Shown: piece after piece, positions 42,623 through 52,081 of the stretch
Layout of the letters: each line of letters opens with the position of its first letter
Numbering within the stretch: position 1 is the first letter of the stretch
Source of the DNA: Achromobacter dolens
GTDB lineage: Bacteria; Pseudomonadota; Gammaproteobacteria; Burkholderiales; Burkholderiaceae_B
NCBI RefSeq assembly: GCF_902859745.1
Contig: NZ_CADIJW010000005.1
Location: 156,831 to 220,830, forward strand
Length of the DNA: 64,000 bases
Direction: 5' to 3'
The notes under the pieces: model-generated
What the model was told of the DNA's origin: nothing
The model's input: the letters and a program-made list of their open reading frames with translations, nothing else
The model's database searches: none
Program-made: the position numbers and the translations under genes

Positions 42623-43308
42623 TGCTGCTCCTTGGCGGCCTGGGCGGCGTCGATCTGCACGACGCGCTGCACGAAGATGCCGGGGGTGACGACGGTTTCC
42701 GGATCGAGGGCGCCCAGTTCGACGACTTCGCGCACCTGCGCCACGGCCACGCGCGCGGCGCTGGCCATGATGGGGCCGAAGTTGCGCGCGGTCTTGCGGT
42801 ACACCAGGTTGCCCCAGCGGTCGCCGCGCTCGGCCTTGATGAGCGCGTAGTCGGCGTGCAGCGGATATTCCAGCACGTATTGGCGGCCGTTGATCTCGCG
42901 GGTTTCCTTGCCGTCGGCCAACGGGGTGCCGTAGCCGGTGGGCGAGTAGAACGCGCCGATGCCGGCGCCGGCGGCGCGGATGCGCTCGGCCAGGTTGCCC
43001 TGGGGCACCAGTTCGAGCTCGATCTTGCCGCTGCGGTACAGGCCGTCGAAGATCTGCGAGTCCACCTGGCGCGGGAACGAGCAGATGATCTTGCGCACGC
43101 GGTTGGCGCCCAGCAGGGCGGCCAGGCCGGTGGTGCCGTTGCCGGCGTTGTTGTTGATGATGACCAGGTCCTTGGCGCCTTGCTCGAGCAGGGCGTCGAT
43201 CAGTTCCATGGGCTGGCCGGCGGTGCCGAAGCCGCCGATCATGACGGTGGCGCCGTCGGGGACGTCGGCGAGGGCGGCCGCCGCGCTTGCAACAAGCTTA
43301 GAAATCAT
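42619..43308 (-). CDS. pcaI: 3-oxoadipate CoA-transferase subunit A
   Basis: Alpha subunit, 229 residues. The CoA-binding glycine-rich segment VPDGATVMIGGFGTAGQPME is followed by LVIINNNAGNGTTGLAALLG, KIICSFPRQVD, GAFYSPTGYGTPLADGKE and YVLEYPLHADYALIKAERGD. It is the first gene of the leftward pca/cat operon. Its start lies about 30-65 bases from GTTCT/AGAAC dyads that probably bind the divergent IclR-type regulator. Confidence 0.9.
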   Translation of the reverse strand: MISKLVASAAAALADVPDGATVMIGGFGTAGQPMELIDALLEQGAKDLVIINNNAGNGTTGLAALLGANRVRKIICSFPRQVDSQIFDGLYRSGKIELELVPQGNLAERIRAAGAGIGAFYSPTGYGTPLADGKETREINGRQYVLEYPLHADYALIKAERGDRWGNLVYRKTARNFGPIMASAARVAVAQVREVVELGALDPETVVTPGIFVQRVVQIDAAQAAKEQQ

Positions 43309-43340
43309 GGTGTTCGCTCATAGGTGGCGTGTCATAATTT

Positions 43341-43374
43341 GTTCTTAATTAGAACTTTCGTTCTTCTGAAGAAC
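43341..43374. promoter_or_regulatory. Tandem GTTCT/AGAAC dyads (candidate PcaR/PcaU operator)
   Basis: GTTCTTAATTAGAAC at 43341-43355 (5-base arms) and the perfect dyad GTTCTTCTGAAGAAC at 43360-43374 lie in the 169-base gap between pcaI and the IclR regulator. IclR-family activators of pca genes bind repeated or palindromic ~10-base half-sites, which this arrangement matches. Confidence 0.65.
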
Positions 43375-43477
43375 ATCGTTTCATGGGGATGGTCGACCGT
43401 CAAGGCAAGCCGGCGCGGCCCGATCCTCCCCGTCCAGGGTTGCCGGCAGCGGCAACGTTTTTTCTCGCGGTAGACGG

Positions 43478-44260
43478 ATGGCCGAGCAAGCAACCCAGCA
43501 ACCCAGCGACAGCTACGTTCAATCTTTTGCGCGCGGCCTGTCCGTGATCCGGGCGTTCGGCCCGGATCGTTCCCAGATGACGCTGTCCGAGGTCGCGGCC
43601 GTGACCGGCCTGACCCGCGCCGGCGCGCGTCGCATCCTGCTGACGCTGGAGCACCTGGGCTACGTCACGGTCGAGGACCGCAAGTTCGCGCTGACCCCGC
43701 GCATCCTCGAACTGGGCTACGCCTACCTGTCGGGCACGCCGCTGTGGAACCTGGCGCTGCCCTACATGGAAGAAGTGGCCGAGCAGACGCGCGAGTCGTG
43801 CTCGGTGTCGGTGCTGGAAGGCGCCGACATCGTCTACATCCTGCGTCTGTCGACGCACAAGGTCATGACCATCAACCTGGCCGTGGGCAGCCGCCTGCCG
43901 GCCTGGGTGACGTCGATGGGCCGCGTGCTGCTGGCGGGCCTGCCCGCGGCCGAACTGGACCGGGTGCTGGCCATGAGCCAGATCCAGGCCTACACCAAGG
44001 ACACCGTGACCGACATCGGCGCGCTCAAGGCCATCCTGGCCGGTGTGCGCGCCGACGGCTACGCCTGCGTGGCGCAGGAACTGGAACCGGGCCTGCAATC
44101 CGTGGCGGTGCCGATCGTCGACCGCAGCGGCCGCGTGATCGCCGCGATGAACGTCAGCGGCCATGCCAACCGCTTCTCGCGCGAGGAAATGCTGGCGACC
44201 TTCCTGCCGCCGCTGCGCCACGCCGCCGACCAGATCAACCACGCGCTGCTGCGCCGCTAG
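43478..44260 (+). CDS. pcaR: IclR family regulator, PcaR/PcaU type
   Basis: A 260-residue IclR regulator: HTH (about 12-75: QSFARGLSVIRAFGPDRSQMTL, VAAVTGLTRAGARRILLTLEH) and effector domain (SCSVSVLEGADIVYILRLST, AWVTSMGRVLLAGLP, AALNVSGHANR-like end AAMNVSGHANRFS). The GLTRAGARR helix and ARGLSVI start are characteristic of the PcaR/PcaU/PobR subgroup that responds to protocatechuate-pathway intermediates. It is divergent from the pca/cat operon and is its probable activator. Confidence 0.9.
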   Translation: MAEQATQQPSDSYVQSFARGLSVIRAFGPDRSQMTLSEVAAVTGLTRAGARRILLTLEHLGYVTVEDRKFALTPRILELGYAYLSGTPLWNLALPYMEEVAEQTRESCSVSVLEGADIVYILRLSTHKVMTINLAVGSRLPAWVTSMGRVLLAGLPAAELDRVLAMSQIQAYTKDTVTDIGALKAILAGVRADGYACVAQELEPGLQSVAVPIVDRSGRVIAAMNVSGHANRFSREEMLATFLPPLRHAADQINHALLRR

Positions 44261-44310
44261 GCGGCGCGGGCGGGGGGAGTCGGGCAGGCGGGCGGACATG
44301 GCGGCCGGTC

Positions 44311-45039
44311 TCAGATCGGGGCGACGCCCAGCGTCGTGCCGCCGCAGACATACAGCATCTGGCCTGTGACGAAGCCGTTGTCGGGCGACAGGAAGAACAT
44401 GGCGGCGCGCGCCACGTCCTCGGGCGTGCCCAGGCGCTTGACCACGATGCTGTTGATGATGCGTTCGGTCTGCGGCGCGCCGGCCGGATTGCTCTTGGTG
44501 AACAGGTCGGTGGCGATGGGGCCGGGGCCGATGGCGTTGACGGTGATGCCGTCGCCGCCCAGTTCCATCGCAAGCGTGCGCGTCAGGCCGACCAGGCCGG
44601 CCTTGGTGGCCGAATAGACCACGCGGTCCGGCTTGCCCAGCGCGGCGCGCGACGACATGTTGACGATGCGGCCGAAGCCGGCCGCGCGCATCGCCGGCAG
44701 CGCGGCCTGCACCAGGATCAGCGCGGTGCGCAGATGCAGGTTGACCACGTAGTCCAGGTCGGCCAGGGTGGCCGTGTCGGCGGTGCCCGGGCGCGTGGCG
44801 CCGGCGTTGTTGACCAGGCCGACGATGTCGTAGGCCGCGGTCACTTCGGCGGCCACTTCCTTGGTGCGCGCCTCGTCGGTCAGGTCGGCCTGGTACGACA
44901 CCAGCCCGGCCGGCGGATGCTCGGGCAGGCGGTAGTCGATGTTGACCACCTTGTGCCCGGCATCCAGCAGCATGCGGACGATGGCGGCGCCGATCCCGGC
45001 GCTGCCGCCGGTCACCAGATACGCGGTAGGTTTGCTCAT
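44311..45039 (-). CDS. SDR family oxidoreductase
   Basis: Classical SDR of 242 residues: AYLVTGGSAGIGAAIVRMLL, IVGLVNNAGATRPGT, Ser in IVNMSSRAALGK, Tyr-x3-Lys in DRVVYSATKAGLVG, and VNAIGPGPIATDLF. The ATG at 45039 starts the conserved region. It is the last gene on the same strand as the AtoE-type transporter and the 3-hydroxyacyl-CoA dehydrogenase, and may act as a 3-hydroxyacid dehydrogenase; this is inferred from context only. Confidence 0.9.
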   Translation of the reverse strand: MSKPTAYLVTGGSAGIGAAIVRMLLDAGHKVVNIDYRLPEHPPAGLVSYQADLTDEARTKEVAAEVTAAYDIVGLVNNAGATRPGTADTATLADLDYVVNLHLRTALILVQAALPAMRAAGFGRIVNMSSRAALGKPDRVVYSATKAGLVGLTRTLAMELGGDGITVNAIGPGPIATDLFTKSNPAGAPQTERIINSIVVKRLGTPEDVARAAMFFLSPDNGFVTGQMLYVCGGTTLGVAPI

Positions 45040-45155
45040 CTCAGCTCCCAATTCAGTTCTCAATCGCGACGTCCTCAAGAACACCGCCTCTCAACATTCC
45101 ATCTGCCTCCCCATCGAGGACACCGCCAGATCCGGCTCTGCCGGTCTGCAGGTGT

Positions 45156-45195
45156 CGCCCCCTGGGGGGCGCGCGCAGCGCGTACGGGGGGGGCC
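45156..45195. repeat. GC-rich intergenic repeat, copy 2
   Basis: GCCCCCTGGGGGGC followed by GCGCGCAGCGCGTACGGGGG, closely resembling the copy at 38050-38095 but lacking AGCAA. It lies between atoE and the SDR gene and could interrupt or trim that transcript. Confidence 0.6.
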
Positions 45196-45198
45196 CTC

Positions 45199-46539
45199 TC
45201 AATGGGTCAGATAGCCCCAGGCCAGGACGGCGGTGATGTGGATCACGCCGACCCACAGCATCATGATGACCGTATAGCCCATCACGTCGCGCAGCTTGAG
45301 CTTGGACAGCGCCAGCGCCGGCAGGATCCAGAAGGGCTGCACCAGGTCGTTCCAGGCGTTGCCCAGCATCACGGCCATGGTGGTCTGGTTGAGCGCGCTG
45401 CCGATCTCGCGGGCGGCGTCGATCATGAACGGGCCCTGGATGACCCAGTGGCCGCCGGCCGAGGGCGCGAAGAAGTTGATGACGAACGAGCTGATCAGGC
45501 CCCAGAACGGCAGCGAGGCCGGGGTGGCGACGTCCACGAACACCTTGGAGATGGTGGTCACCAGGCCCGAGGCGGCCATGATGGCCATGATGCCGGCGTA
45601 GAACGGGTATTGCAGGATGATGCCCGAGATCGTCTTGATGCCTTCGGTCAGCTTGGCCACGTAGGCGGCCGGCGTGCCCAGCAGGATGATGCCCAGGAAC
45701 AGGATGATGAAGTTGATCAGGTTCAGGTCGAGCGAGCCGCCGTCGATGAAGTGGAAGGCGACGTAGGCCACGCCGAGCGCGCCGATCAGCAGGCTGAGGA
45801 TGCGGCTGTTGTTCAGCTTGGAGGCGAGGGTGCCTTTCTCCAGCATGTCTTCGGCCGCATTGGACGCGTTGGCGTCGCGGTCGATGGCCGGATCCACTTC
45901 GACGATCTTCTCGCCTTTCTTCGGGTGCAGCCAGGCGTTCAGCAGCGGCAGCGTCACGATGATCACCAGGCTGGTGATCAGCATCGGCACCGAGAAGATG
46001 GTTTCCGTCAGCGGGATGATGCCCATCTGCTTGGCGGTCGGGTGGCCGGGGGTGGCCACCAGCACGGGGATGCTGGCCGACAGGCCCAGGCCGTACATGG
46101 TGAAACCGCTGTAGGCCGCGGCGATGATCAGCGGGTAGTGCACGCCCTTGACCTTCAGCGCCAGCTTCTTGGCGACGATGCCGCCGATGACCAGGCCGAA
46201 GCCCCAGTTCAGGTAGCTGCCGATGCCGCCCACCAGCGTGGCGACGATGATGGCGGTGTGCGGCTTGTGCACGTGGCTGACGATGCGGTTGAGCAGGCGG
46301 TCGGTCAGCGGCGCGGTGGCCAGCACGTAGCCCATGGCCAGGATCACGGCCATCTGGGTGGTGAACGCCAGCAGGCTCCAGAAGCCCTTGCCCCAGGCGC
46401 GGGTCACGTCGCCGATGCCCTGGCCTTCGATGCCCATGGCCAGCAGCACGGTGAGCAGGGTCAGCGCGATCGCGAAGACAAAGGGATCGGGCAGATACTT
46501 GCGCATCAGCTCAGTGAAAAAAGATGCCAATTTATTCAT
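45199..46539 (-). CDS. atoE: Short-chain fatty acid transporter, AtoE family
   Basis: Inner-membrane transporter of 446 residues with about eleven hydrophobic segments, of the AtoE family that imports short-chain fatty acids such as butyrate or acetoacetate. Recognisable stretches are SFFTELMRKYLPDPFVFAIA, GYVLATAPLTDRLLNRIV, GSYLNWGFGLVIGGIVAKK and PSAGGHWVIQGPFMIDAARE. Strong GGAGG precedes the ATG at 46539. Together with the upstream 3-hydroxyacyl-CoA dehydrogenase and downstream SDR, it suggests use of 3-hydroxybutyrate-like acids. Confidence 0.93.
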   Translation of the reverse strand: MNKLASFFTELMRKYLPDPFVFAIALTLLTVLLAMGIEGQGIGDVTRAWGKGFWSLLAFTTQMAVILAMGYVLATAPLTDRLLNRIVSHVHKPHTAIIVATLVGGIGSYLNWGFGLVIGGIVAKKLALKVKGVHYPLIIAAAYSGFTMYGLGLSASIPVLVATPGHPTAKQMGIIPLTETIFSVPMLITSLVIIVTLPLLNAWLHPKKGEKIVEVDPAIDRDANASNAAEDMLEKGTLASKLNNSRILSLLIGALGVAYVAFHFIDGGSLDLNLINFIILFLGIILLGTPAAYVAKLTEGIKTISGIILQYPFYAGIMAIMAASGLVTTISKVFVDVATPASLPFWGLISSFVINFFAPSAGGHWVIQGPFMIDAAREIGSALNQTTMAVMLGNAWNDLVQPFWILPALALSKLKLRDVMGYTVIMMLWVGVIHITAVLAWGYLTH

Positions 46540-46724
46540 GGTGCCTCCTACGAACTCCGGTAAGGCGTATTGCTCTTGTGTCTTGCGCCGCCGTGCGCCG
46601 GATGTTGGCGCTTGGCGGATGGGACGGTCGGTTTCTTTGTGTGGTTGGGCTCGTGGCCCGCTGGCGCGTCGGAGGGATCGCCGCGCGCCTTATGGTGTAG
46701 GTATTCGGTCTTGCGCTTGCCGCG

Positions 46725-47660
46725 TCAGGAATCGCCGGCCTTGGCGTTGAGCCACGCGGCCAGCTCGCCCAGCGCCGCGCTTTTCTCGCGCAGCACCTGT
46801 TCGCGGCGCTCGGGGCTCCAGGCGTAGAAACCCTGGCCGCTCTTGGCGCCGAGCTGGCCGTTTTCCACCTTGCTCTTGAGCAGGTCGGACGGCTCGGTGC
46901 GGTTTTCCAGGTCTTTGTAGAGATAGCTGGCAATGGCGTAGTGGACGTCGATGCCGTTCATGTCGCGCTGTTCCAGCGGACCGGACAGCGCCAGGCGGAT
47001 GCCCAGGCTCCACTTGACCACTTCGTCGATGTCCTCGGCGCTGGCCACGCCCTTTTCCAGCAGCGAGATGGCCTCGCGCGCCAGGGCGTGCTGGATGCGG
47101 TTGGCGATGAAGCCGGGAATGTCCTGGCGCACCAGCACCGGGCGCTTGCCGCCCAGGCGCAGCGTCGCCATGACGCGCGCCACGGTGTCTTCCGAGGTGG
47201 CGTCGTTGCGCACCACTTCGACCAGCGGGATGACGTCGGCGGGGGTGAAGAAGTGCGTGCCGACGAAGCGGTCGCGGCGCGTGACAGCACTGGCGATGGC
47301 ATTGATCGACAGGCCCGAGGTGTTGGTGGCGAAGATCGCTTCGTGCTTGCACAGCGTGTCGAGCTGGGCGAACAGGCCGCGCTTGAGTTCCAGGTTCTCG
47401 GGCACCGCCTCGATGACGAGGTCACAGGCGGCGGCCGCGTCCAGGCCGGGCGCCATGCGGATGCGTTGCATCACGGCGGCGACCTGGCCGGGGGCGTAGA
47501 CATTCAACTGGCGTTCGATGACGGCGCGGGCGCGATCCAGGGCGCCTTCCATCGGATCGACCAGGACCACGTCCAATCCCTTCGAGGCGAAGAGCGCGGC
47601 GATGCCGCTGCCCATGGCGCCGGCGCCGATGACGGCCAGGTTCTGCAGGGGAGTATCCAT
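46725..47660 (-). CDS. 3-hydroxyacyl-CoA dehydrogenase family protein
   Basis: Cytoplasmic NAD-dependent dehydrogenase of 311 residues, oxidising a 3-hydroxyacyl-CoA to 3-ketoacyl-CoA. The Rossmann fold is at the N-terminus (NLAVIGAGAMGSGIAALFAS), then LVIEAVPENLELKRGLFAQL, catalytic His in VGTHFFTPADVIPLVEVV and Glu-type residues, and the C-terminal helical domain. It lacks a fused enoyl-CoA hydratase, like PaaH/Hbd or L-gulonate-dehydrogenase relatives. It is first in the leftward AtoE/SDR series; an 11-base inverted repeat lies in its promoter region. Confidence 0.9.
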   Translation of the reverse strand: MDTPLQNLAVIGAGAMGSGIAALFASKGLDVVLVDPMEGALDRARAVIERQLNVYAPGQVAAVMQRIRMAPGLDAAAACDLVIEAVPENLELKRGLFAQLDTLCKHEAIFATNTSGLSINAIASAVTRRDRFVGTHFFTPADVIPLVEVVRNDATSEDTVARVMATLRLGGKRPVLVRQDIPGFIANRIQHALAREAISLLEKGVASAEDIDEVVKWSLGIRLALSGPLEQRDMNGIDVHYAIASYLYKDLENRTEPSDLLKSKVENGQLGAKSGQGFYAWSPERREQVLREKSAALGELAAWLNAKAGDS

Positions 47661-47776
47661 GAGGGTTCGCTTGCCTTACAGGGCGCGCGCGGCGGGCGGC
47701 ACAGGCGGAACCAGGGAACTGCGATCTGTCTCTTCCGTCGGTGTCTTCCTGTGCGCGGGCCAGAAAAATCGTTGTG

Positions 47777-47808
47777 TTCTATATACGAACATTTGTGCGT
47801 ATATAGAA
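47777..47808. promoter_or_regulatory. 11-bp perfect inverted repeat upstream of the 3-hydroxyacyl-CoA dehydrogenase
   Basis: TTCTATATACG (47777-47787) and CGTATATAGAA (47798-47808) are exact inverses around a 10-base spacer, in an AT-rich patch 117-148 bases before the start codon. It has the form of an operator; the regulator is not adjacent. The 348-base gap holds nothing else except a GC hairpin near ppc. Confidence 0.6.
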
Positions 47809-47954
47809 TTTCTGACGAAGATAGTACTAAAAGTTGCCGGGGGTGGACAAATGGCCGTTTTGGGGCGTTCGTCAGATGGACAGTGCGGAGCGTGCGCGAG
47901 GCCGCCTGCGAAGGCCGCGTCGCGTGCGGCATGGAAGGTCGAATCGATGGACTG

Positions 47955-47996
47955 GGCGCAAAGCGCGCGCCGGAGCGCAAGGCCCCGGCGCGGCTT
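47955..47996 (-). terminator. GC-rich hairpin downstream of ppc
   Basis: Arms GCGCCGG and CCGGCGC around GGCCTTGCGCT, on the ppc transcript about 20-50 bases past its stop, followed only by a short T-containing stretch. It is a weak or Rho-assisted 3' end. Confidence 0.35.
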
Positions 47997-48008
47997 TGCC
48001 CTTTTGTC

Positions 48009-50855
48009 TCACCCCGAGTTGCGCAACCCGGCGGCGATGCCGTTGATGGTCAGGTGGATCGCGCGTTGCACGCGTTCGTCGGCCTCGGCGGCGGGCGATT
48101 TCTGCGCGGCGCGGTGGCGGCGGATCAGGTCGACCTGCAGGTAGTTGAGCGGGTCGATGTAGGCGAAGCGCTCGCGCAGCGAGGCCTGCAGCGCGGGGTT
48201 GTCGGCCAGCAGCTCGCGCCGGGTCAACAGCTTGAGCATGGCCAGGGTGCGGGCGTGTTCGGCGCTGATCATGCCGAAGATCTTCTCGCGCAGCGCGCGC
48301 TGCGGCACCAACTGCGCATAGCGCGCGGCGATGGCCAGATCGGACTTGGCCAGCACCATCTCCATGTTGGACAGCAGGGTGCGGAAGGCCGGCCAGTCCC
48401 GCGCCATCTCGCGCAACTGGGCCAGGCGGCCGCGCTGCGAGCGCGGCGCCCCCGGCGCGCCGGTCTCCAGATAGGCCTCGATGGCCGAGCCCATGCCGTA
48501 CCAGCCGGTCAGCATCAGGCGGCATTGGGCCCAGGAAAAGCCCCAGGGAATGGCGCGCAGGTCTTCGATGCGCTGGCCCTTCTTGCGCGAGGCGGGGCGC
48601 GAGCCGATGTTCAGGCCGGCGATCTCGGCGATGGGGGTGGCGGCGAAGAAGTATTCGGCAAAGCGCGGCGTGTCATACACCAGGCCGCGGTAGCTGCGCT
48701 GCGCGGTCTCGGACATGAACGACATGGCCGGGCCGTGCTGCGCCATGTGCGCGTCTTCCGCGCTGGTGGCCTCGGCGCGCGGCGCCAGGCTGGATTCGAG
48801 CGTGGCGGCGACCAGCAGCTCCAGGTGCCAGCGGCCGACCTCGGCGTCCTTGTACTTGCTCTGGATGACTTCGCCCTGTTCGGTCAGGCGGATCTGGCCG
48901 GCCACCGTGCCCGGCGGCTGCGCCAGGATGGCGTCGAAGCTGGAGCCGCCGCCCCGGCCCACCGAGCCGCCGCGTCCATGGAACAGGCGCAGGCGCACGT
49001 GGCGGCTGGAGAAGACGTCCACCAGCGCGCGCTCGGCCTGGTACAGCGACCAGTTGGAGGTGAGAAAGCCGCCGTCCTTGTTGCTGTCCGAGTAGCCCAG
49101 CATGACTTCCTGGGCGCCGTTCTGGGCGCGCTTCACGCGCTCGCGGATCTCGGGAAGGTCGAGCCAGGCGGCCATGATGTCGGCGCCGCGCTGCAGGTCG
49201 GGGATGGTCTCGAACAGCGGCACCACCATCAGGCCGTCTTCTGGCGGGATGTCCTGGCCGGCGGGCGCGATCAGGCCCGCTTCCTTTTGCAGCACCATCA
49301 CTTCCAGCAGGTCGCTGAGCGTTTCGGTGTGCGAGACGATGGTCTGGCGCACCGCCTGCTTGCCATAGCGCTGGCGGCCGGCGGCGGCCGCGCGCAACAC
49401 CGCCAGTTCGCGCGTGGTGTCTTCGCTGTAGGCGATCCAGGGCGAGGCCAGCGGCCGCGCCTGCGCCAGTTCGGCGCGCAGCAAGGCCACGCGCGCGTCT
49501 TCGTCCAGCGTCAGGTAGTCCAGCGGCTGGCCGTCACGGGTGGCGCCGGCGCGGCTGAACAGCTCGGCCAGTGCGCGCTCGTGCACGTCGGAGCTCTGGC
49601 GCAGGTCGACCGTGGCCAGATGGAAGCCGAACACCTCGACCGCTTGCTGCAGCCCTCCCAGGCGCAGTTTGCCGATGGGCGCGCCATGATGCGCGGACAG
49701 CGAGGCCGCGATGACGGCCAGGTCGGCGGAAAGCTCCTGCGGCGTGTCATAGGGTTGCGCCGCGACCGTGCTGCGGCGTGCCAGGTTCTGGCCGGTCAGG
49801 CGCAGCGCGGTGGCGGCCAGGCGCGCGTAGACGCCGACCAGCGCGCGCCGGTAGGGCTCGTCGCTGCGATGCGGCGAGTCGTCGCCGCTGTGCTCGGCCA
49901 GTGCCAGCAGCGCCGGGTCGACCGCGATCAGCAGCGTGGTGATGGACAGCTCGGCGCCCAGCGCATGCACTTCCTGCAGGTAGTGCTCGAACAGTACGGT
50001 GGCCTGGCGCAGCAGCGCGCGTTCCAGCGTGCCGGCATCGACGTTCGGGTTGCCGTCGCGGTCGCCGCCGATCCAACTGCCCATGCGCAGGAAGGGTTCC
50101 AGCGGCGGCGGCGGCGCGCCGAACGGCTTGGCATCGCGGTTGAGCAGCTTGGACAGGTCGCCGTAGACGCGCGGGATGACCTGCAGAAAGGTGCTGCGGT
50201 AGTACGACAGCGCGTTCTCGATCTCGTCGGCCACCGTCAGGCGCGTGTAGCGCAGCATGCGGGTCTGCCACAGCGTGGCCACGCGGCCGAGCAGCGCGGC
50301 GTCGAGTTCGGCCAGTTCTTCCGGCGTCAGCGGGTTGTCGCGCTGGGACAGCGCGGCGGCGATCTCGCGATGCACGTCGAGCGTGCTCTTGCGCTGCACT
50401 TCGGTGGGGTGGGCGGTCAGCACCGGCATGACGCAGGCGTCGGCCAGCAGGCGGCGGATGCGCGCGGGCGTCACGCCGTGGCGGCCCAGGGTCTGCACCG
50501 CGTCGCGCAGGCTGCCGCGCGCGGGCGCGTCGCCGGCCAGGGCGCGGGCCCGCTGGCTGCGGTTCTGGTCGCGGTCCTCGGCGATGTTGGACAGGTGCAG
50601 GAAATAGCTGAAGGCGCGCGCCACCGAGTTGGGATCGCTGCCTTGCAACTGCTTGACGCGCTGCTCCAGCAGCTTGCCGTCGGCGGCATTGCCTTCGCGG
50701 CGGAACTTGACGGCGGTGCGGCGCAGGGTCTCGATGGTGTCGAAGACGCGTTTGCCTTCACATTCGGCGATGACCTCGCCAAGCAATCGGCCTAACAGCC
50801 GGATATCGTGACGCAAGGGTTCTGCGGGGTCGGACTGCGGGCGGGCGGCATTCAT
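48009..50855 (-). CDS. ppc: Phosphoenolpyruvate carboxylase
   Basis: PEP carboxylase, 948 residues, carboxylating phosphoenolpyruvate with bicarbonate to oxaloacetate to replenish the TCA cycle. Key motifs are the catalytic His in [51 protein letters not shown], the mobile loop [16 protein letters not shown] and the C-terminal [13 protein letters not shown] (usually ending NTG). Its length is slightly longer than E. coli Ppc (883). It is monocistronic and divergent from queC. Carbonic anhydrase at 37138 could supply bicarbonate. Confidence 0.97.
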   Translation of the reverse strand: MNAARPQSDPAEPLRHDIRLLGRLLGEVIAECEGKRVFDTIETLRRTAVKFRREGNAADGKLLEQRVKQLQGSDPNSVARAFSYFLHLSNIAEDRDQNRSQRARALAGDAPARGSLRDAVQTLGRHGVTPARIRRLLADACVMPVLTAHPTEVQRKSTLDVHREIAAALSQRDNPLTPEELAELDAALLGRVATLWQTRMLRYTRLTVADEIENALSYYRSTFLQVIPRVYGDLSKLLNRDAKPFGAPPPPLEPFLRMGSWIGGDRDGNPNVDAGTLERALLRQATVLFEHYLQEVHALGAELSITTLLIAVDPALLALAEHSGDDSPHRSDEPYRRALVGVYARLAATALRLTGQNLARRSTVAAQPYDTPQELSADLAVIAASLSAHHGAPIGKLRLGGLQQAVEVFGFHLATVDLRQSSDVHERALAELFSRAGATRDGQPLDYLTLDEDARVALLRAELAQARPLASPWIAYSEDTTRELAVLRAAAAGRQRYGKQAVRQTIVSHTETLSDLLEVMVLQKEAGLIAPAGQDIPPEDGLMVVPLFETIPDLQRGADIMAAWLDLPEIRERVKRAQNGAQEVMLGYSDSNKDGGFLTSNWSLYQAERALVDVFSSRHVRLRLFHGRGGSVGRGGGSSFDAILAQPPGTVAGQIRLTEQGEVIQSKYKDAEVGRWHLELLVAATLESSLAPRAEATSAEDAHMAQHGPAMSFMSETAQRSYRGLVYDTPRFAEYFFAATPIAEIAGLNIGSRPASRKKGQRIEDLRAIPWGFSWAQCRLMLTGWYGMGSAIEAYLETGAPGAPRSQRGRLAQLREMARDWPAFRTLLSNMEMVLAKSDLAIAARYAQLVPQRALREKIFGMISAEHARTLAMLKLLTRRELLADNPALQASLRERFAYIDPLNYLQVDLIRRHRAAQKSPAAEADERVQRAIHLTINGIAAGLRNSG

Positions 50856-51028
50856 CGGGCGGGAGATCCGTCGGGCTGCTGGAGAAAGGGAGGAGTCAGG
50901 TGATGCGCACTGCGGGGGAAGCCATGAATGAGAACGGCACCGATTTTACGCAGGCTTCCTTACGGGGAAGACGGCCGGCTGCGGTAAAGTCTGGCTCTAT
51001 CCCTTAGTCTTTGCAGAAACCCCCTTTT

Positions 51029-51742
51029 ATGCTGAACCACCAACGTCGCGCGCTCGTGCTGTTTTCGGGCGGCCAGGATTCCACCACCTGCCTGGCCTGG
51101 GCGCTGGACCGCTATGCCCATGTGGAAACCGTGGCGTTCGACTATGGCCAGCGCCACCGCATCGAGCTGGATGCGCGCCTGAACGTGCTGCGCGAGATCC
51201 GCGCGCGCTTTCCGCAATGGGCGCCGCGCCTGGGCGAAGACCATCTGCTGGACCTGAAGGTGCTGGGCCAGGTGGGCGACACCGCCATGACCAGCGACCG
51301 CGCCATCGAGATGCAGGAAAATGGCTTGCCCAACACCTTCGTGCCGGGACGCAACCTGCTGTTCCTGACGCTGGCGGCGGCGCTGGGCTACCGGCGCCAA
51401 CTGGACGTGCTGGTGGGCGGCATGTGCGAAACCGATTTTTCGGGCTATCCCGATTGCCGCGACGACACCATCAAGGCGCAGCAGGTGGCGCTGGGGTTGG
51501 GGTTGGGAAGCCGCGTCACCATCGAGACGCCGCTGATGTGGATCGACAAGTCCGAAACCTGGGCGCTGGCAAAGCAGTTGGGCGGCGACGCCTTGGTCGA
51601 GACCATCGTCGAGGAAAGCCACACCTGTTACCTGGGCGAGCGCGGCGCGCGCCATGCCTGGGGCTATGGCTGCGGCGAATGCCCGGCCTGCAAGCTGCGC
51701 CGCGCCGGCTGGGACAAATGGCAGGCTCAGGGCGCTGTTTGA
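51029..51742 (+). CDS. queC: 7-cyano-7-deazaguanine synthase QueC
   Basis: QueC, 237 residues, converts 7-carboxy-7-deazaguanine to preQ0 using ATP and ammonia in queuosine synthesis. The PP-loop is [18 protein letters not shown]; the C-terminal zinc site is formed by Cys residues in HTCYLGERG and [13 protein letters not shown]. The ATG at 51029 is preferred over a TTG 18 bases upstream because the conserved region begins at [10 protein letters not shown]. Other queuosine genes and a preQ1 riboswitch were not seen nearby. Confidence 0.96.
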   Translation: MLNHQRRALVLFSGGQDSTTCLAWALDRYAHVETVAFDYGQRHRIELDARLNVLREIRARFPQWAPRLGEDHLLDLKVLGQVGDTAMTSDRAIEMQENGLPNTFVPGRNLLFLTLAAALGYRRQLDVLVGGMCETDFSGYPDCRDDTIKAQQVALGLGLGSRVTIETPLMWIDKSETWALAKQLGGDALVETIVEESHTCYLGERGARHAWGYGCGECPACKLRRAGWDKWQAQGAV

Positions 51743-51911
51743 GCCGTCCGCCCGCGACACCCCTTCATCAACGATCCCGCGCTTCTGACAGCACCCGGCG
51801 GCCCGCCGCGGCGCGTTGCCGGCTCGCGCCGCAATGGCGTCGGATTGCGCCGGCACAGTAGCCGCGCGCATGTCGCTACGTTTCACTCATCGGTGAGTTT
51901 TATTTCGATAT

Positions 51912-51949
51912 ATTGAATTCCATTCATTTTTAGATGAATGGAATTCAAT
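51912..51949. promoter_or_regulatory. 16-bp perfect inverted repeat upstream of the EAL regulator
   Basis: ATTGAATTCCATTCAT (51912-51927) and its exact reverse complement (51934-51949) flank TTTTAG. It lies 132 bases before the ATG of the wHTH-EAL gene, in a markedly AT-rich stretch. There is no following U-run, so an operator is more likely than a terminator; as RNA it would be a stable hairpin. Confidence 0.65.
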
Positions 51950-52081
51950 GATTTTCGACTTTACGCGGCAACAGGAAGGATTGAGCGCCCTTTTTTTGCG
52001 ACCCTGTTCCAGGTATGGAGATGCAAAAAAACATTTCAATACCGTTCGATGGAAAGCGTTTTTATCCAGGGCTCAATCATC

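Noticed and set aside
46941-50795. A 1284-codon open frame on the plus strand
   Set aside because: It is antisense to the 3-hydroxyacyl-CoA dehydrogenase and ppc genes. Its composition is Ala/Gln/Arg/His-rich as expected from the reverse of GC-rich codons, and no domain is recognisable.
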